Part shown: positions 8,320-16,242 of the stretch, in pieces
Layout of the letters: each line of letters starts with the position of its first letter
Numbering within the stretch: position 1 is the stretch's first letter
Source: Stentor roeselii
Lineage: Eukaryota > Ciliophora > Heterotrichea > Heterotrichida > Stentoridae
Direction: 5' to 3'
DNA length: 64,000 nucleotides
Assembly: GCA_006503475.1 (NCBI GenBank)
Contig: RSEH01000263.1
Location: forward strand, 1 to 64,000
Translations under genes and position numbers: made by a program
The notes under the pieces: model-generated
What the model was told of the DNA's origin: nothing
What the model saw: only the letters and a program-made list of their open reading frames with translations
The model's database searches: none

Positions 8320-9501
8320 CTATGCATTTCTGAAATTTCCTCTATTTTTCAACTGAACTACTTTCTCCAGCACATCTTCAATCCCAGTAGCTCCCAAGAT
8401 TCCACAAAGTTTATTCAAACTTTCCCCAGAAAGTGACTGTTTAAGTTTCATATACTCTTCCAACAACCTTGTAAGCCACTTCCAGATCTGATGCGAGGTA
8501 GGTTCAGATTCAAAGCTTCCAGAAGGCGAGCATTGCAAAACCATATTCGCAAGTTTTTTAATAAACTTTTCCGTTTTTTTATACTTCGAGTAAATTTCTC
8601 TAAACTTCAAAAGTTTTTCTCGAGTTGCAGCAAAACTGTCAGTTGCTAAAATTTTCTTCGCTTCTAAATAAAAATTCTTGTAAAACTCTTCACTTCTATC
8701 AGACAATTGCAGATTTTTTCTCTCAGGTGAGTCAGAAACTCCTCTTTTTTCCAGTTCCAGAGGCTTAATAGTGAATTTATTCGGGTTTTTCAATGAAAGA
8801 CTGTTTAATGACTTTAATTCTGGTTTATTCGCTTCTTCAAGGGCGAGTTCCAAGTTTCTAATAATTTCGTCTTTACTTTTAAGACTTTCCTCGAACTGCT
8901 GCAAGTTCATTTCACTTTCTTTCAGGTTTTTCAGCAGGTCTCTTTTTTCCAGTCGAAAGTTTTCAAAGTTCTGTCGATGTTCCAGGTTTTCCTTATGCAT
9001 CAAGTCGATTTTTTTCTTCAGGTCTTCAATGATTTTTTTGAATTCTTCTTCAGTTTTCTTTGAAAGTTCTTTGTCAAAGGTTAGTTTGTTGAGGTCTTTA
9101 TCTTTTTTCTGAAGTTTCTCTTGAAAGGAGTCGATTTGGTTCTCAAGGTCTGAGATTTTTAGCTTCAGATGAGAAATTTCACTGTTCAGCATTTTTTTAC
9201 TGTCTTTCAGAGACTCTATCTCTGAGTAGAGCTGTTCTTGGATCATCGTGTATTGGTTGTAAAATTGTTTACTTGCTTGAAGATCTGAATTCGATGGAAA
9301 GACTGACTCTTGCTCGTATGAAACCCACTCTGTAGATTTGTGGGAATATGGATATTGAACTGAATAAGGACCTGATGGCTCGAAATATGAACGCTCTGAT
9401 GTGTAACCGTATTTTGAATCTTGACTTGCATCCTATTTTTTAGTTACTTCCTCGGTGAAGGAGTTTCCGAGATTTTCAAACTTTGAACGGAAGTTTTCCA
9501 T
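8320..9501 (-). CDS. Coiled-coil protein, one 15-nt intron
   Basis: Two ORFs join across a 15-nt intron at 9433-9447 (phase 0; the intron ends with an in-frame TAG), giving 388 residues. The start chosen is the first ATG (9501); the frame extends further upstream, but only through a G-poor promoter-like tract with no ATG. Exon 1 encodes about 18 residues (MENFRSKFENLGNSFTEE). A Tyr/Ser-rich segment follows, then a coiled coil of about 130 residues (heptads of Leu, Lys and Glu), a linker and a helical C-terminal region rich in Lys and Leu. No catalytic motif and no family recognised. A structural or cytoskeletal role is possible but not shown. Divergent from CFAP52 with 256 bp between starts. 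Confidence 0.8.
9433..9447 (-). other. 15-nt intron
   Basis: GTAACTAAAAAATAG between GAG GAA and GAT GCA. Removing it joins two coding frames of the coiled-coil gene; retained, its last three bases are a stop. Confidence 0.9.
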
Positions 9502-9757
9502 TTTGATATTGAAATTTAAGAGTTTTTGGGAATTGATGGAAGGATTTAGAGATTGAATGGGTTTGGAATAGGAGAGGTTTAGGTTTGGGGTTAAGAGGGA
9601 TTTATTTACTATTGCTATTAACTCCTTCAAAAATTCTTAAATTTTCTAATCCTCAATTTCTATAAACCAATAAACCCAAAAATCCAAGCCAAAAAAACCA
9701 ACTTCAACCCCATTCAAAACACAATCAATCCCCTTTTCATATTCAAAATAATCAATA

Positions 9758-11620
9758 ATGTCAGCAGACCTTCTAGAGCTAGAGCACGTATTCGGTTATT
9801 CCGGAAAGTTCCAGAGTACAGTTCAATACCACAAGACAGACCCTTCACTAATTCTCTACACAATCGGTTCGCTAATCGTATTAGAGGACGTGAACAACAA
9901 GCACTCTCAATGGTTTTTAAAAGGTCACGACAACGAGGTGACATGCTTGGCAGTATCAAACAACGGTCAGCTGATCGCTTCAGGTCAATTAGGTTCTCCT
10001 TTCCACAAGCATCACGAAGCGCCAGTGATTCTTTGGAGCTTTCAATCAAAGTCCCCTTTAACTCAGTTCTCAGGACTTTTAGGTCGAACCATTAAAGTCG
10101 AGTTCAGTCGTGATAGTCTTTATCTCAGCGCCTTGACTGAAGAAGGCAGACTTGTCGTATGGGACTGTCGCGACGGTTCTTCCATCTATAACCGCCGAGG
10201 CGAGTTCCCAGTCACAGCCTTCGCCTGGGGCGCCGTGGGCGAGTCAAGCCAAGGCCTTCGAGGCGCGAACCGTCACAATTCTTACACCCTGGTCACGGCT
10301 TACCCGGGGCAAGTGACTGTGAATTACTTCGACTACGACATTTCCAGCATGAGTTATAAAATCTCAGTCGCTGCTTGTCAGCTTCCAAGTGCCGGCATGT
10401 CAAGAGTCTACACTTGTGCCACTTGTAATACAGCAGGAGACTACTTCTTCGCTGGGACTAACAGTGGCGAGATTATTATTTTCAATATACAGAATAGAGT
10501 CTTTAGAGCTTCTATTCCTTTGTCTAGTAATGGACTGCTTAGCTTGTTGGAACATGAAGGTGTTTTATTTGCTGGGTCGGGAGATGGGAAGATAAAGAGA
10601 CTTGTTGGAATGGATAATAAGTGGAGTATTGTTGCTGAAGCACAATTACCTGGAAAAGTAGTGTCAATTGGAATGGCGAGGGAATTAGTAGCTGGGACTT
10701 CTCTTGGATGTATTTTTAGACTTATGGTTGCTGATCTGACTAACACCCTGCACTCGGAAAGTCCAATTGGACCTGTGAGAGATGTCTCGTTTGGCCTGAG
10801 GAGTGACATGTTTTTAGTCATTGACGCTGCGGGGTTTGCAAGGATTTGGGATAGCTCTGATTATACTGTCGTCCTCAGGGTTGGACCTGCCTCCAGGGTT
10901 GAAGGACTCAGCTGTGCTGTTGGGGAAGACGGGTCTGTTTTTACTGGATGGAAAGATGGATACATCAGATGTTATGACCCGCAAACTAGTGCTTTGAAAT
11001 GGGAAGTCCCTAATGCACATAAAGGAGGAGTCACTTCTTTATTCGTGAATAACAATTATATACTTAGTGGAGGGGAAGATGGAGCGTTAAGGGTTTGGTC
11101 TCGGTCTTCTCATCAGTTACTTACTCAGTTCACTGATAATCGAAGAACAGTGACAAGGGTCTTTCCTGATATTAAAACTACTCATCTTATTCACTCTTGT
11201 GGAATCGATCGAATTATTAACACTTATGACTTGAAACTTGAAAGGCGAGTCGTGAGACATGAAATTGGAAGTGGAACTATCATGGATATGACTCAAAGAA
11301 AGGATAGTGAACTTGAACTGGTCACTTGTGGAGTCGGAAACGCGATCCTCTTCTGGGACTGTGATGAAGCCAACCCTGTTCAGAGTCTTCCTCTTAGAGG
11401 ACAGGTTAATTCAGTCGAAGTCTCTCCGAATGGACAGTTCTTGGCGGCTGCCTCAGAAACGGGAGAGTTGTTCATCTTTGATATTAGAAGTTTGACTCTT
11501 GTATCGCAAGGAGCTGTTCATTCTGCTAAGGTGAATCGACTTAGATGGAGCCCGGACCAGAAGCAGATTGTTACGGTTAGTGATGACTGCTCTATAGCTT
11601 TATGGAACTTTTACGGTTAA
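9758..11620 (+). CDS. CFAP52: CFAP52 (WDR16) ciliary WD40 protein
   Basis: 620 residues, the usual CFAP52 length, made almost entirely of WD40 repeats in two propellers. The N-terminal LEHVFGYSGKF, LIVLEDVNN and the GHDNEVTCLAVSNNGQLIASGQ segment parallel CFAP52, including the unusual IASGQ...ILW repeat. The last repeat closes at the extreme C-terminus with SVSDDCSIALWNFYG-type residues. CFAP52 is a microtubule inner protein of ciliary doublets, needed for axoneme stability and motility, as expected in a heavily ciliated cell. The coding strand of 9615-9757 contains a single G, marking the promoter. It converges with the ankyrin gene, with only 6 nt between stop codons. Confidence 0.9.
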   Translation: MSADLLELEHVFGYSGKFQSTVQYHKTDPSLILYTIGSLIVLEDVNNKHSQWFLKGHDNEVTCLAVSNNGQLIASGQLGSPFHKHHEAPVILWSFQSKSPLTQFSGLLGRTIKVEFSRDSLYLSALTEEGRLVVWDCRDGSSIYNRRGEFPVTAFAWGAVGESSQGLRGANRHNSYTLVTAYPGQVTVNYFDYDISSMSYKISVAACQLPSAGMSRVYTCATCNTAGDYFFAGTNSGEIIIFNIQNRVFRASIPLSSNGLLSLLEHEGVLFAGSGDGKIKRLVGMDNKWSIVAEAQLPGKVVSIGMARELVAGTSLGCIFRLMVADLTNTLHSESPIGPVRDVSFGLRSDMFLVIDAAGFARIWDSSDYTVVLRVGPASRVEGLSCAVGEDGSVFTGWKDGYIRCYDPQTSALKWEVPNAHKGGVTSLFVNNNYILSGGEDGALRVWSRSSHQLLTQFTDNRRTVTRVFPDIKTTHLIHSCGIDRIINTYDLKLERRVVRHEIGSGTIMDMTQRKDSELELVTCGVGNAILFWDCDEANPVQSLPLRGQVNSVEVSPNGQFLAAASETGELFIFDIRSLTLVSQGAVHSAKVNRLRWSPDQKQIVTVSDDCSIALWNFYG

Positions 11621-11626
11621 TACTAA

Positions 11627-12742
11627 TTATTCATCGGTCTTCCCATCCAGAGTGAAAGTACTTAAAAACGGAGTAACAGGTCTAAAGTCATCTTGAATAG
11701 AACTAAGAATACTCTGCGTATTATCTCCAGTTTCTTCAAGACATCTCTTAATCTGAAAGTCACGTCCCTGGCTCTGAATGATTAATTCTTCTTTACTGAT
11801 AGGATAATCAGGCCGAGTAATTTCATATTTCTTTTCAACAAGTCTCTTCTCAATCAAAATCCCTTTTTTCTGCAGTCGATTCAAATAAAACCTCAGAATA
11901 TTTTTATCCTCAAGCAACAAAACAACTTCCTCATGATTATAAACAATATCCAATTTCACCACTTCCACCAAATAAACAAAAAGATGATAAAAGTCATGAT
12001 TCGGTCTTCTTTTACTAGAAGCCGCAGTGATCATAACAGCATTTTCATTTCTTTTATTCAAAACTTCAAAGTTAACTTTACAGTTCTCATGAAGTAACTT
12101 AACCATTTTATAATCTCCCTTTCGACAAGCAATCAAAGCGCAGTTCTCTCCAGTATGTTCATCTTGAAAGGCGAGGTCGAAATAAGGAGGGACAAATGCT
12201 CGGTCTTTAAAGAAGTTGTTGAAATAGTTAATGATATGAACGTGTCCATTTTCACATGCCAGGTGAGCCGGGGTGTAAGTCGACTGAAGTTTCGTCTGGA
12301 CCAGGGTGGATCGTTTGAAGTCGACCGAGACACTCACGTCGCCCATTAAAGAGCCTGAAACAGCTCCTGTCAAGTTGTCGAGATAAATCGGGAGGTAGTA
12401 CTGAAGAACTTCTAAACTTCCATGAATACAGAGAATCTCTAATGCACATTTCCCTTGATCAGCGAATAGCTTCTCCATCTCAGAAATACTTGCACCTAGC
12501 TTTTTATGTAAAAAAGTGAAAGGCACGTGCTTTCCACACCATAAAGCATAAGCCAATGGCGATAAACGCATGTCGTTCACGGTGAATATCGCCTCGTCTA
12601 TCATCACTGAGGACTTTTCAACAGGAAAAGACTGCCACAGCTCAGTTAAAGCTTTTAAGTTGCTTCTGTCGATAGCCTCTTGGTAACGTTTATAAAAAAG
12701 AAAAGATTCTGAAGAGCTTTTAGCACTTGCACAACAGCCCAT
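11627..12742 (-). CDS. Dually acylated ankyrin-repeat protein
   Basis: 371 residues from the first ATG at 12742; upstream in-frame sequence lacks an ATG. The N-terminus MGCCASAKSS is a classic N-myristoylation signal (Gly2, small residue at position 6) next to two cysteines suited to palmitoylation, so membrane anchoring is likely. Residues about 20-260 contain ankyrin-like repeats; the clearest are TPAHLACENGHVHIINYF and GENCALIACRKGDYKMVKLL. The C-terminal 100 residues are charged helices without a known motif. Probably an adaptor at the cortex or ciliary membrane; partner unknown. Divergent from the pseudo-protease/kelch gene, with 51 bp between starts. Confidence 0.8.
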   Translation of the reverse strand: MGCCASAKSSSESFLFYKRYQEAIDRSNLKALTELWQSFPVEKSSVMIDEAIFTVNDMRLSPLAYALWCGKHVPFTFLHKKLGASISEMEKLFADQGKCALEILCIHGSLEVLQYYLPIYLDNLTGAVSGSLMGDVSVSVDFKRSTLVQTKLQSTYTPAHLACENGHVHIINYFNNFFKDRAFVPPYFDLAFQDEHTGENCALIACRKGDYKMVKLLHENCKVNFEVLNKRNENAVMITAASSKRRPNHDFYHLFVYLVEVVKLDIVYNHEEVVLLLEDKNILRFYLNRLQKKGILIEKRLVEKKYEITRPDYPISKEELIIQSQGRDFQIKRCLEETGDNTQSILSSIQDDFRPVTPFLSTFTLDGKTDE

Positions 12743-12793
12743 GATTAAATATAAAAATTTCACTCCAAGGAATTTCTAAACTTTCTATAAATA

Positions 12794-14608
12794 ATGTATA
12801 CCAATCTGCGATTTTTCAGAAAAGACTACAAAAGTCAAAGCCCGAAATCGACTTACGAGCTTCGACTTCCAAGGATCACGCAGCCTTACTCATCATCTCC
12901 AAACATCAACTCAAGCAATTCTTCAAAAACTTATAATTTCAGTTCATCTCCAAAGTTTACTTACAACTCAAACATCTTCTACTCAAGTCCAGCGAATTCT
13001 AAAAGTCAAAGAATTTATGAGTCTAATTATTTCGCAGCTTCTCCAAGAATCACTGAAAAAATTTTCATTCCTAAGACAAATTACATGAGTTACTCGATAT
13101 TTGAAATTCACAGGGCTGGATACACCAGCAATGGATTTGGCTCTGCAAGTGGAATAGGATTTCTTATTACTAAGTCTCTTGCATTAACTGCCAGCTCAGT
13201 TATTCCAGATGAGTCAGTCGCTGGGAAATGCTTTGCTAGGTTTGTGGATAATTTAAATGAAGTGCATGAGTTTAACTGTTCAAGTTTTTTTTGTTGTAAT
13301 AAAGAACTCAACTTCACCGTATTGGCCTTTCGAATCAACCCGGATTGTAAAAAACCACGACTTCCGATTGAGTTTCGGGAGGAGTTTGTTTTGAGGGTTG
13401 GGGATGCGATTAGCTATTTGAATTGTGGGAACTCTGGGAAAAGTGTGACTTCTGTGGATGAGGAGACATTGATTTATACCGTGGGAAGTCCCATGCTTCC
13501 TGGAATGCCACTCTTTACCCTTGACGGTAAACTTCAAGGATTTCACCATACCTGCACATCAAGTTATCGGTTCAACCAAGGTACTCGCATAGATGTAGTC
13601 GTCAGGTGCCTTGCCAGTCTTCGCAGCATGACTCACCCAGAACTAGAAGGGCTTTTCTCAATGCAATCCACAACCAATCTACCCCTTCACTCAGTCCCTG
13701 GCCTCTCACATCCAATTTCCTTAAACCAACGGGAAGACCTTCTAATATCAGACGAGGGTCGTTACATCTACTGGGTCGAGTGGTTCAACAAGAACATCTA
13801 TCGTTATGATATCTTTTTGCAAAAATGGGCAAAAGTAACAATCTACAACTTTGAAGACTTCGACATGAAAGAAAGAATCGGCTGGACTTTTAACTGGGGA
13901 AGTCGAATTGTCTACACCTCTGCTTCTTTATTCATCATCGGGGGTGTCGGACATGAAGCTTCTGCTACAAAAAGTGATGTATTTGAATTGAATCTCAGTA
14001 CTTTTGAACTGTTTCGCAGGAAGGACATGATTGAAAAAAGAGAAGGACCCGCTGTTGTTACTCGAGGTGGATTTTTATATGTGCTTGGAGGAAAGTACTG
14101 TTTTCACTCATGTGAAAAGTACAGCTTCATTGAGAATAAATGGGAAATCATCGCACCGATGAACTTTGCAAGGTACGAACCTGTCGCTGTTGTCATGAAT
14201 GATGAAAGGTTCATCTTCGTCGTTGGAGGGGCTCCTGCTGAAACAGTAGGAAAAAGTATTGAAAGGTTTAGTTTCGCTGATAATCATTGGGATGTTATTA
14301 GTGTTGTTTTACATTCTCCAGTTCTTCATCCTGCCATTTTCCCGATTTCTTATCGCAAATTCGCCTTACTTGGTGGAAAGTACTCAAAGTCCGTTCTGGT
14401 CTTCGATGTAGGCGACGGCAGCTCAAATGAAATCATTTATCAAGAAATCGAAAAATTCCCAGAACCTGTCGAAACTCTTTACCCTCCAGTGCATTTCAAG
14501 CAAGAAAATAAAATCTTTATTGTAAAATCACAAGAAGGAAGTGCACCTCAGGTGTTATTTTACAATTTTCAGAATTTTCATAGGGTAAAACTGCCTCCAA
14601 TCACATAA
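12794..14608 (+). CDS. Trypsin-like pseudo-protease fused to kelch repeats
   Basis: 604 residues. Residues 1-95 are Ser/Tyr/Pro-rich and disordered. Residues about 95-275 resemble a trypsin-like (DegP/Trypsin_2) fold: GSASGIGFLITKSLALTASS, with SSV where TAHV is expected (His to Ser, about residue 134). There follows NFTVLAF in place of D.A.L, and LPGMPLFTLDGKLQG in place of (D/N)SGGP (Ser to Pro, residue 236). All three catalytic residues are therefore replaced. Residues about 320-590 hold kelch repeats (ASLFIIGGV, GFLYVLGGKY, RFIFVVGGA, KFALLGGKY), probably one propeller. A binding or scaffold protein is more likely than an enzyme. Function unknown. The protease-fold call rests on motif spacing only. 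Confidence 0.75.
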   Translation: MYTNLRFFRKDYKSQSPKSTYELRLPRITQPYSSSPNINSSNSSKTYNFSSSPKFTYNSNIFYSSPANSKSQRIYESNYFAASPRITEKIFIPKTNYMSYSIFEIHRAGYTSNGFGSASGIGFLITKSLALTASSVIPDESVAGKCFARFVDNLNEVHEFNCSSFFCCNKELNFTVLAFRINPDCKKPRLPIEFREEFVLRVGDAISYLNCGNSGKSVTSVDEETLIYTVGSPMLPGMPLFTLDGKLQGFHHTCTSSYRFNQGTRIDVVVRCLASLRSMTHPELEGLFSMQSTTNLPLHSVPGLSHPISLNQREDLLISDEGRYIYWVEWFNKNIYRYDIFLQKWAKVTIYNFEDFDMKERIGWTFNWGSRIVYTSASLFIIGGVGHEASATKSDVFELNLSTFELFRRKDMIEKREGPAVVTRGGFLYVLGGKYCFHSCEKYSFIENKWEIIAPMNFARYEPVAVVMNDERFIFVVGGAPAETVGKSIERFSFADNHWDVISVVLHSPVLHPAIFPISYRKFALLGGKYSKSVLVFDVGDGSSNEIIYQEIEKFPEPVETLYPPVHFKQENKIFIVKSQEGSAPQVLFYNFQNFHRVKLPPIT

Positions 14609-14622
14609 GGTTATTAATGTAA

Positions 14623-15060
14623 TTAACTACCAACCCGCTTCTTGTAAAGGCAAGTAAGACAGATTTGATTATTAAAACAATCTGCGAGATCTTGAAGAAA
14701 TTCTTCTTTTTCTTTTGTTTCAAATTGAGGATGTTGAAAATTTACCAATTCCGGCACTGGCGGCAAGTTAAAAGTTTCAGGCAAGAGTTTCAAGTTCTTT
14801 TCTTCCAACTCCTTGCAACTAGCTTTAACATGCTCCAAATGACTCGCTGACTGAGAATTAATTTTTCTCTTAAGTTCAAGAATTTCAGTCAAAAATTTTA
14901 TCCTATTTTGAACTTTCGCGATTTCTTCATTTTTTGTCTTTGTTTCTTCGAAATAAGATGCGAAAAGTGACTCAACAGTTTGATTTGACTCTTTTTCAGT
15001 TGATGCTAGGTAATGATGTAAGGAATCAACAGTTTTAGTGAAGACTTGGTCTAAGTTCAT
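14623..15060 (-). CDS. Small coiled-coil protein
   Basis: 145 residues; not recognised. Residues about 25-100 are a strongly charged coiled coil (ETKTKNEEIAKVQNRIKFLT, ELKRKINSQ). A Pro-rich hinge follows (FNLPPVPEL), then a short helix and a CLTCLYKKR end with a CxxC pair. ATG start; the protein converges with the kelch gene (14 nt between stops) and reads in the same direction as the next small gene, 42 bp upstream. It might belong to a centrosomal, kinetochore or axonemal complex, but nothing specific supports that. Confidence 0.7.
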   Translation of the reverse strand: MNLDQVFTKTVDSLHHYLASTEKESNQTVESLFASYFEETKTKNEEIAKVQNRIKFLTEILELKRKINSQSASHLEHVKASCKELEEKNLKLLPETFNLPPVPELVNFQHPQFETKEKEEFLQDLADCFNNQICLTCLYKKRVGS

Positions 15061-15102
15061 AACTTTATATTAAGCTCGTGTCGTTAGAGGGGGTTAAATT
15101 AA

Positions 15103-15543
15103 CTATCTTTTAGACCTCAGCTTGGAAATCACTGAAAGGGCCACGTCTTCTGGAAGAAGACCGTATTCAAGGCAGTACTTTTGAGCCATTTGACTGTTCG
15201 GGTTCTGCTCGTAAAGAGTCTCGTAAAAGGCTCGCGTTGGGTCGTCTAGTGAAGGCTCTGGGTGCTTCTGGCCTGGCTTCTTCTGGATTTCGTGTAAAGG
15301 CTCTTCTTCCTCGTTTTGATCTTTTTGTGGCTTTTTTGATTTCGGGGTTGAATGGTTTTCTTTTTTAGATGATTTCGATTTTATGTCTTTTGAGGGTTTT
15401 GATTCTTTTTGAGGTGGTTTTTCAGGTTTTTTGTCTTTTGGTGACTTTTTTTCTACTTTTTTCACTTCTTCGGACTTGTTTCCTGGTTTTTTTGACTTTT
15501 TGTGTGAGTCTTTTTCTGGCTTGGATTTGGAATCTTTGCCCAT
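15103..15543 (-). CDS. Lysine-rich protein with a conserved-looking C-terminal helix
   Basis: 146 residues. Residues 1-95 are a low-complexity Lys/Pro/Ser/Glu tail (repeated KKS, KPEK and KSK blocks) typical of disordered nucleic-acid or chaperone-binding tails. Residues about 98-146 are ordered: DPTRAFYETLYEQNPNSQMA, then a helix with CLEYGLLP. The C-terminal part looks like a real domain because it is not low complexity, but I cannot name it. Codon use resembles neighbouring genes. ATG preceded by AT-rich leader. Function unknown. Confidence 0.7.
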   Translation of the reverse strand: MGKDSKSKPEKDSHKKSKKPGNKSEEVKKVEKKSPKDKKPEKPPQKESKPSKDIKSKSSKKENHSTPKSKKPQKDQNEEEEPLHEIQKKPGQKHPEPSLDDPTRAFYETLYEQNPNSQMAQKYCLEYGLLPEDVALSVISKLRSKR

Positions 15544-16242
15544 TTTTATTGGAATGAAAGATTATGGGTTATGGAAAGATAATAAATGTGTTGATTATTA
15601 TTATCGAATTATTTTATTATGAAAACTGGTTTATTGAAATATTTTAGACTTTTTTGATTAAAATACTTTTGCTCTCTATTTCGAATTTATTCTTCTTACT
15701 TTACATCATCAGTAAATTCAATAGAAGCCGAGATTCTCTAAAATAATAGCAAATCCATTTTTTCTAATGATTACTTTCCAGATTCACACAATCTAAAATC
15801 TTAAAGTAAAATTCATCTCTAGAACATTTACAATTTAATCCTCCGCCACTTTTTACAATTCTACCATATCTCCACAAAAACAAGAATAAATTTAAAAATT
15901 TATAAACACCTAGAAATTACCCTGAAACTCATAATTTTCAACTTGATTCAAACCAAAATAAAAAATTTCCAAAATTAACCCATTTCTCTTTCTCATTCAC
16001 TAAATCCACCCAATCTCCAACATTCATCTCTAAACCAATCTCCATCTAATCAACCCAAACCCTTAAAATTTCTTTCCCACCTTTAAAAACCTTCAAATCT
16101 TCTCTCAACAATCTCCTTCAAATCACTCCATTCAAATTCAACTTTCTTCCAAGCCAAATCATTCAATCCTCCATAATTACTTTCCTGCTTCTAGAATATT
16201 CTAGGTTACTTTTAAGAGTGGAACACGTATACAATCTAATAA
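15544..16242. other. Divergent intergenic region with HSP110 promoter
   Basis: About 700 bp between divergent starts. The left half is plain AT-rich. From 15946 to 16186 the plus strand has a single G (at 16153) in 241 nt while rich in C, A and T. Then comes the heat-shock element at 16188-16203. No hidden small ORF or RNA gene recognised. Confidence 0.6.
16188..16203 (+). promoter_or_regulatory. Heat-shock element upstream of HSP110
   Basis: Three perfect alternating pentamer cores, TTC-ta-GAA-ta-TTC (cores at 16189, 16194 and 16199), match the eukaryotic HSF-binding consensus. The site ends about 40 bp before the HSP110 ATG and 5' of the short ACTTTTAAGAG leader, so HSF-driven heat induction is likely. 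Confidence 0.8.

Noticed and set aside
10425-10439. GTAATACAGCAGGAG in CFAP52 as a possible 15-nt intron
   Set aside because: Position 10 is C and position 13 is G, unlike all seven accepted introns, and the encoded residues lie in a normal WD40 repeat.
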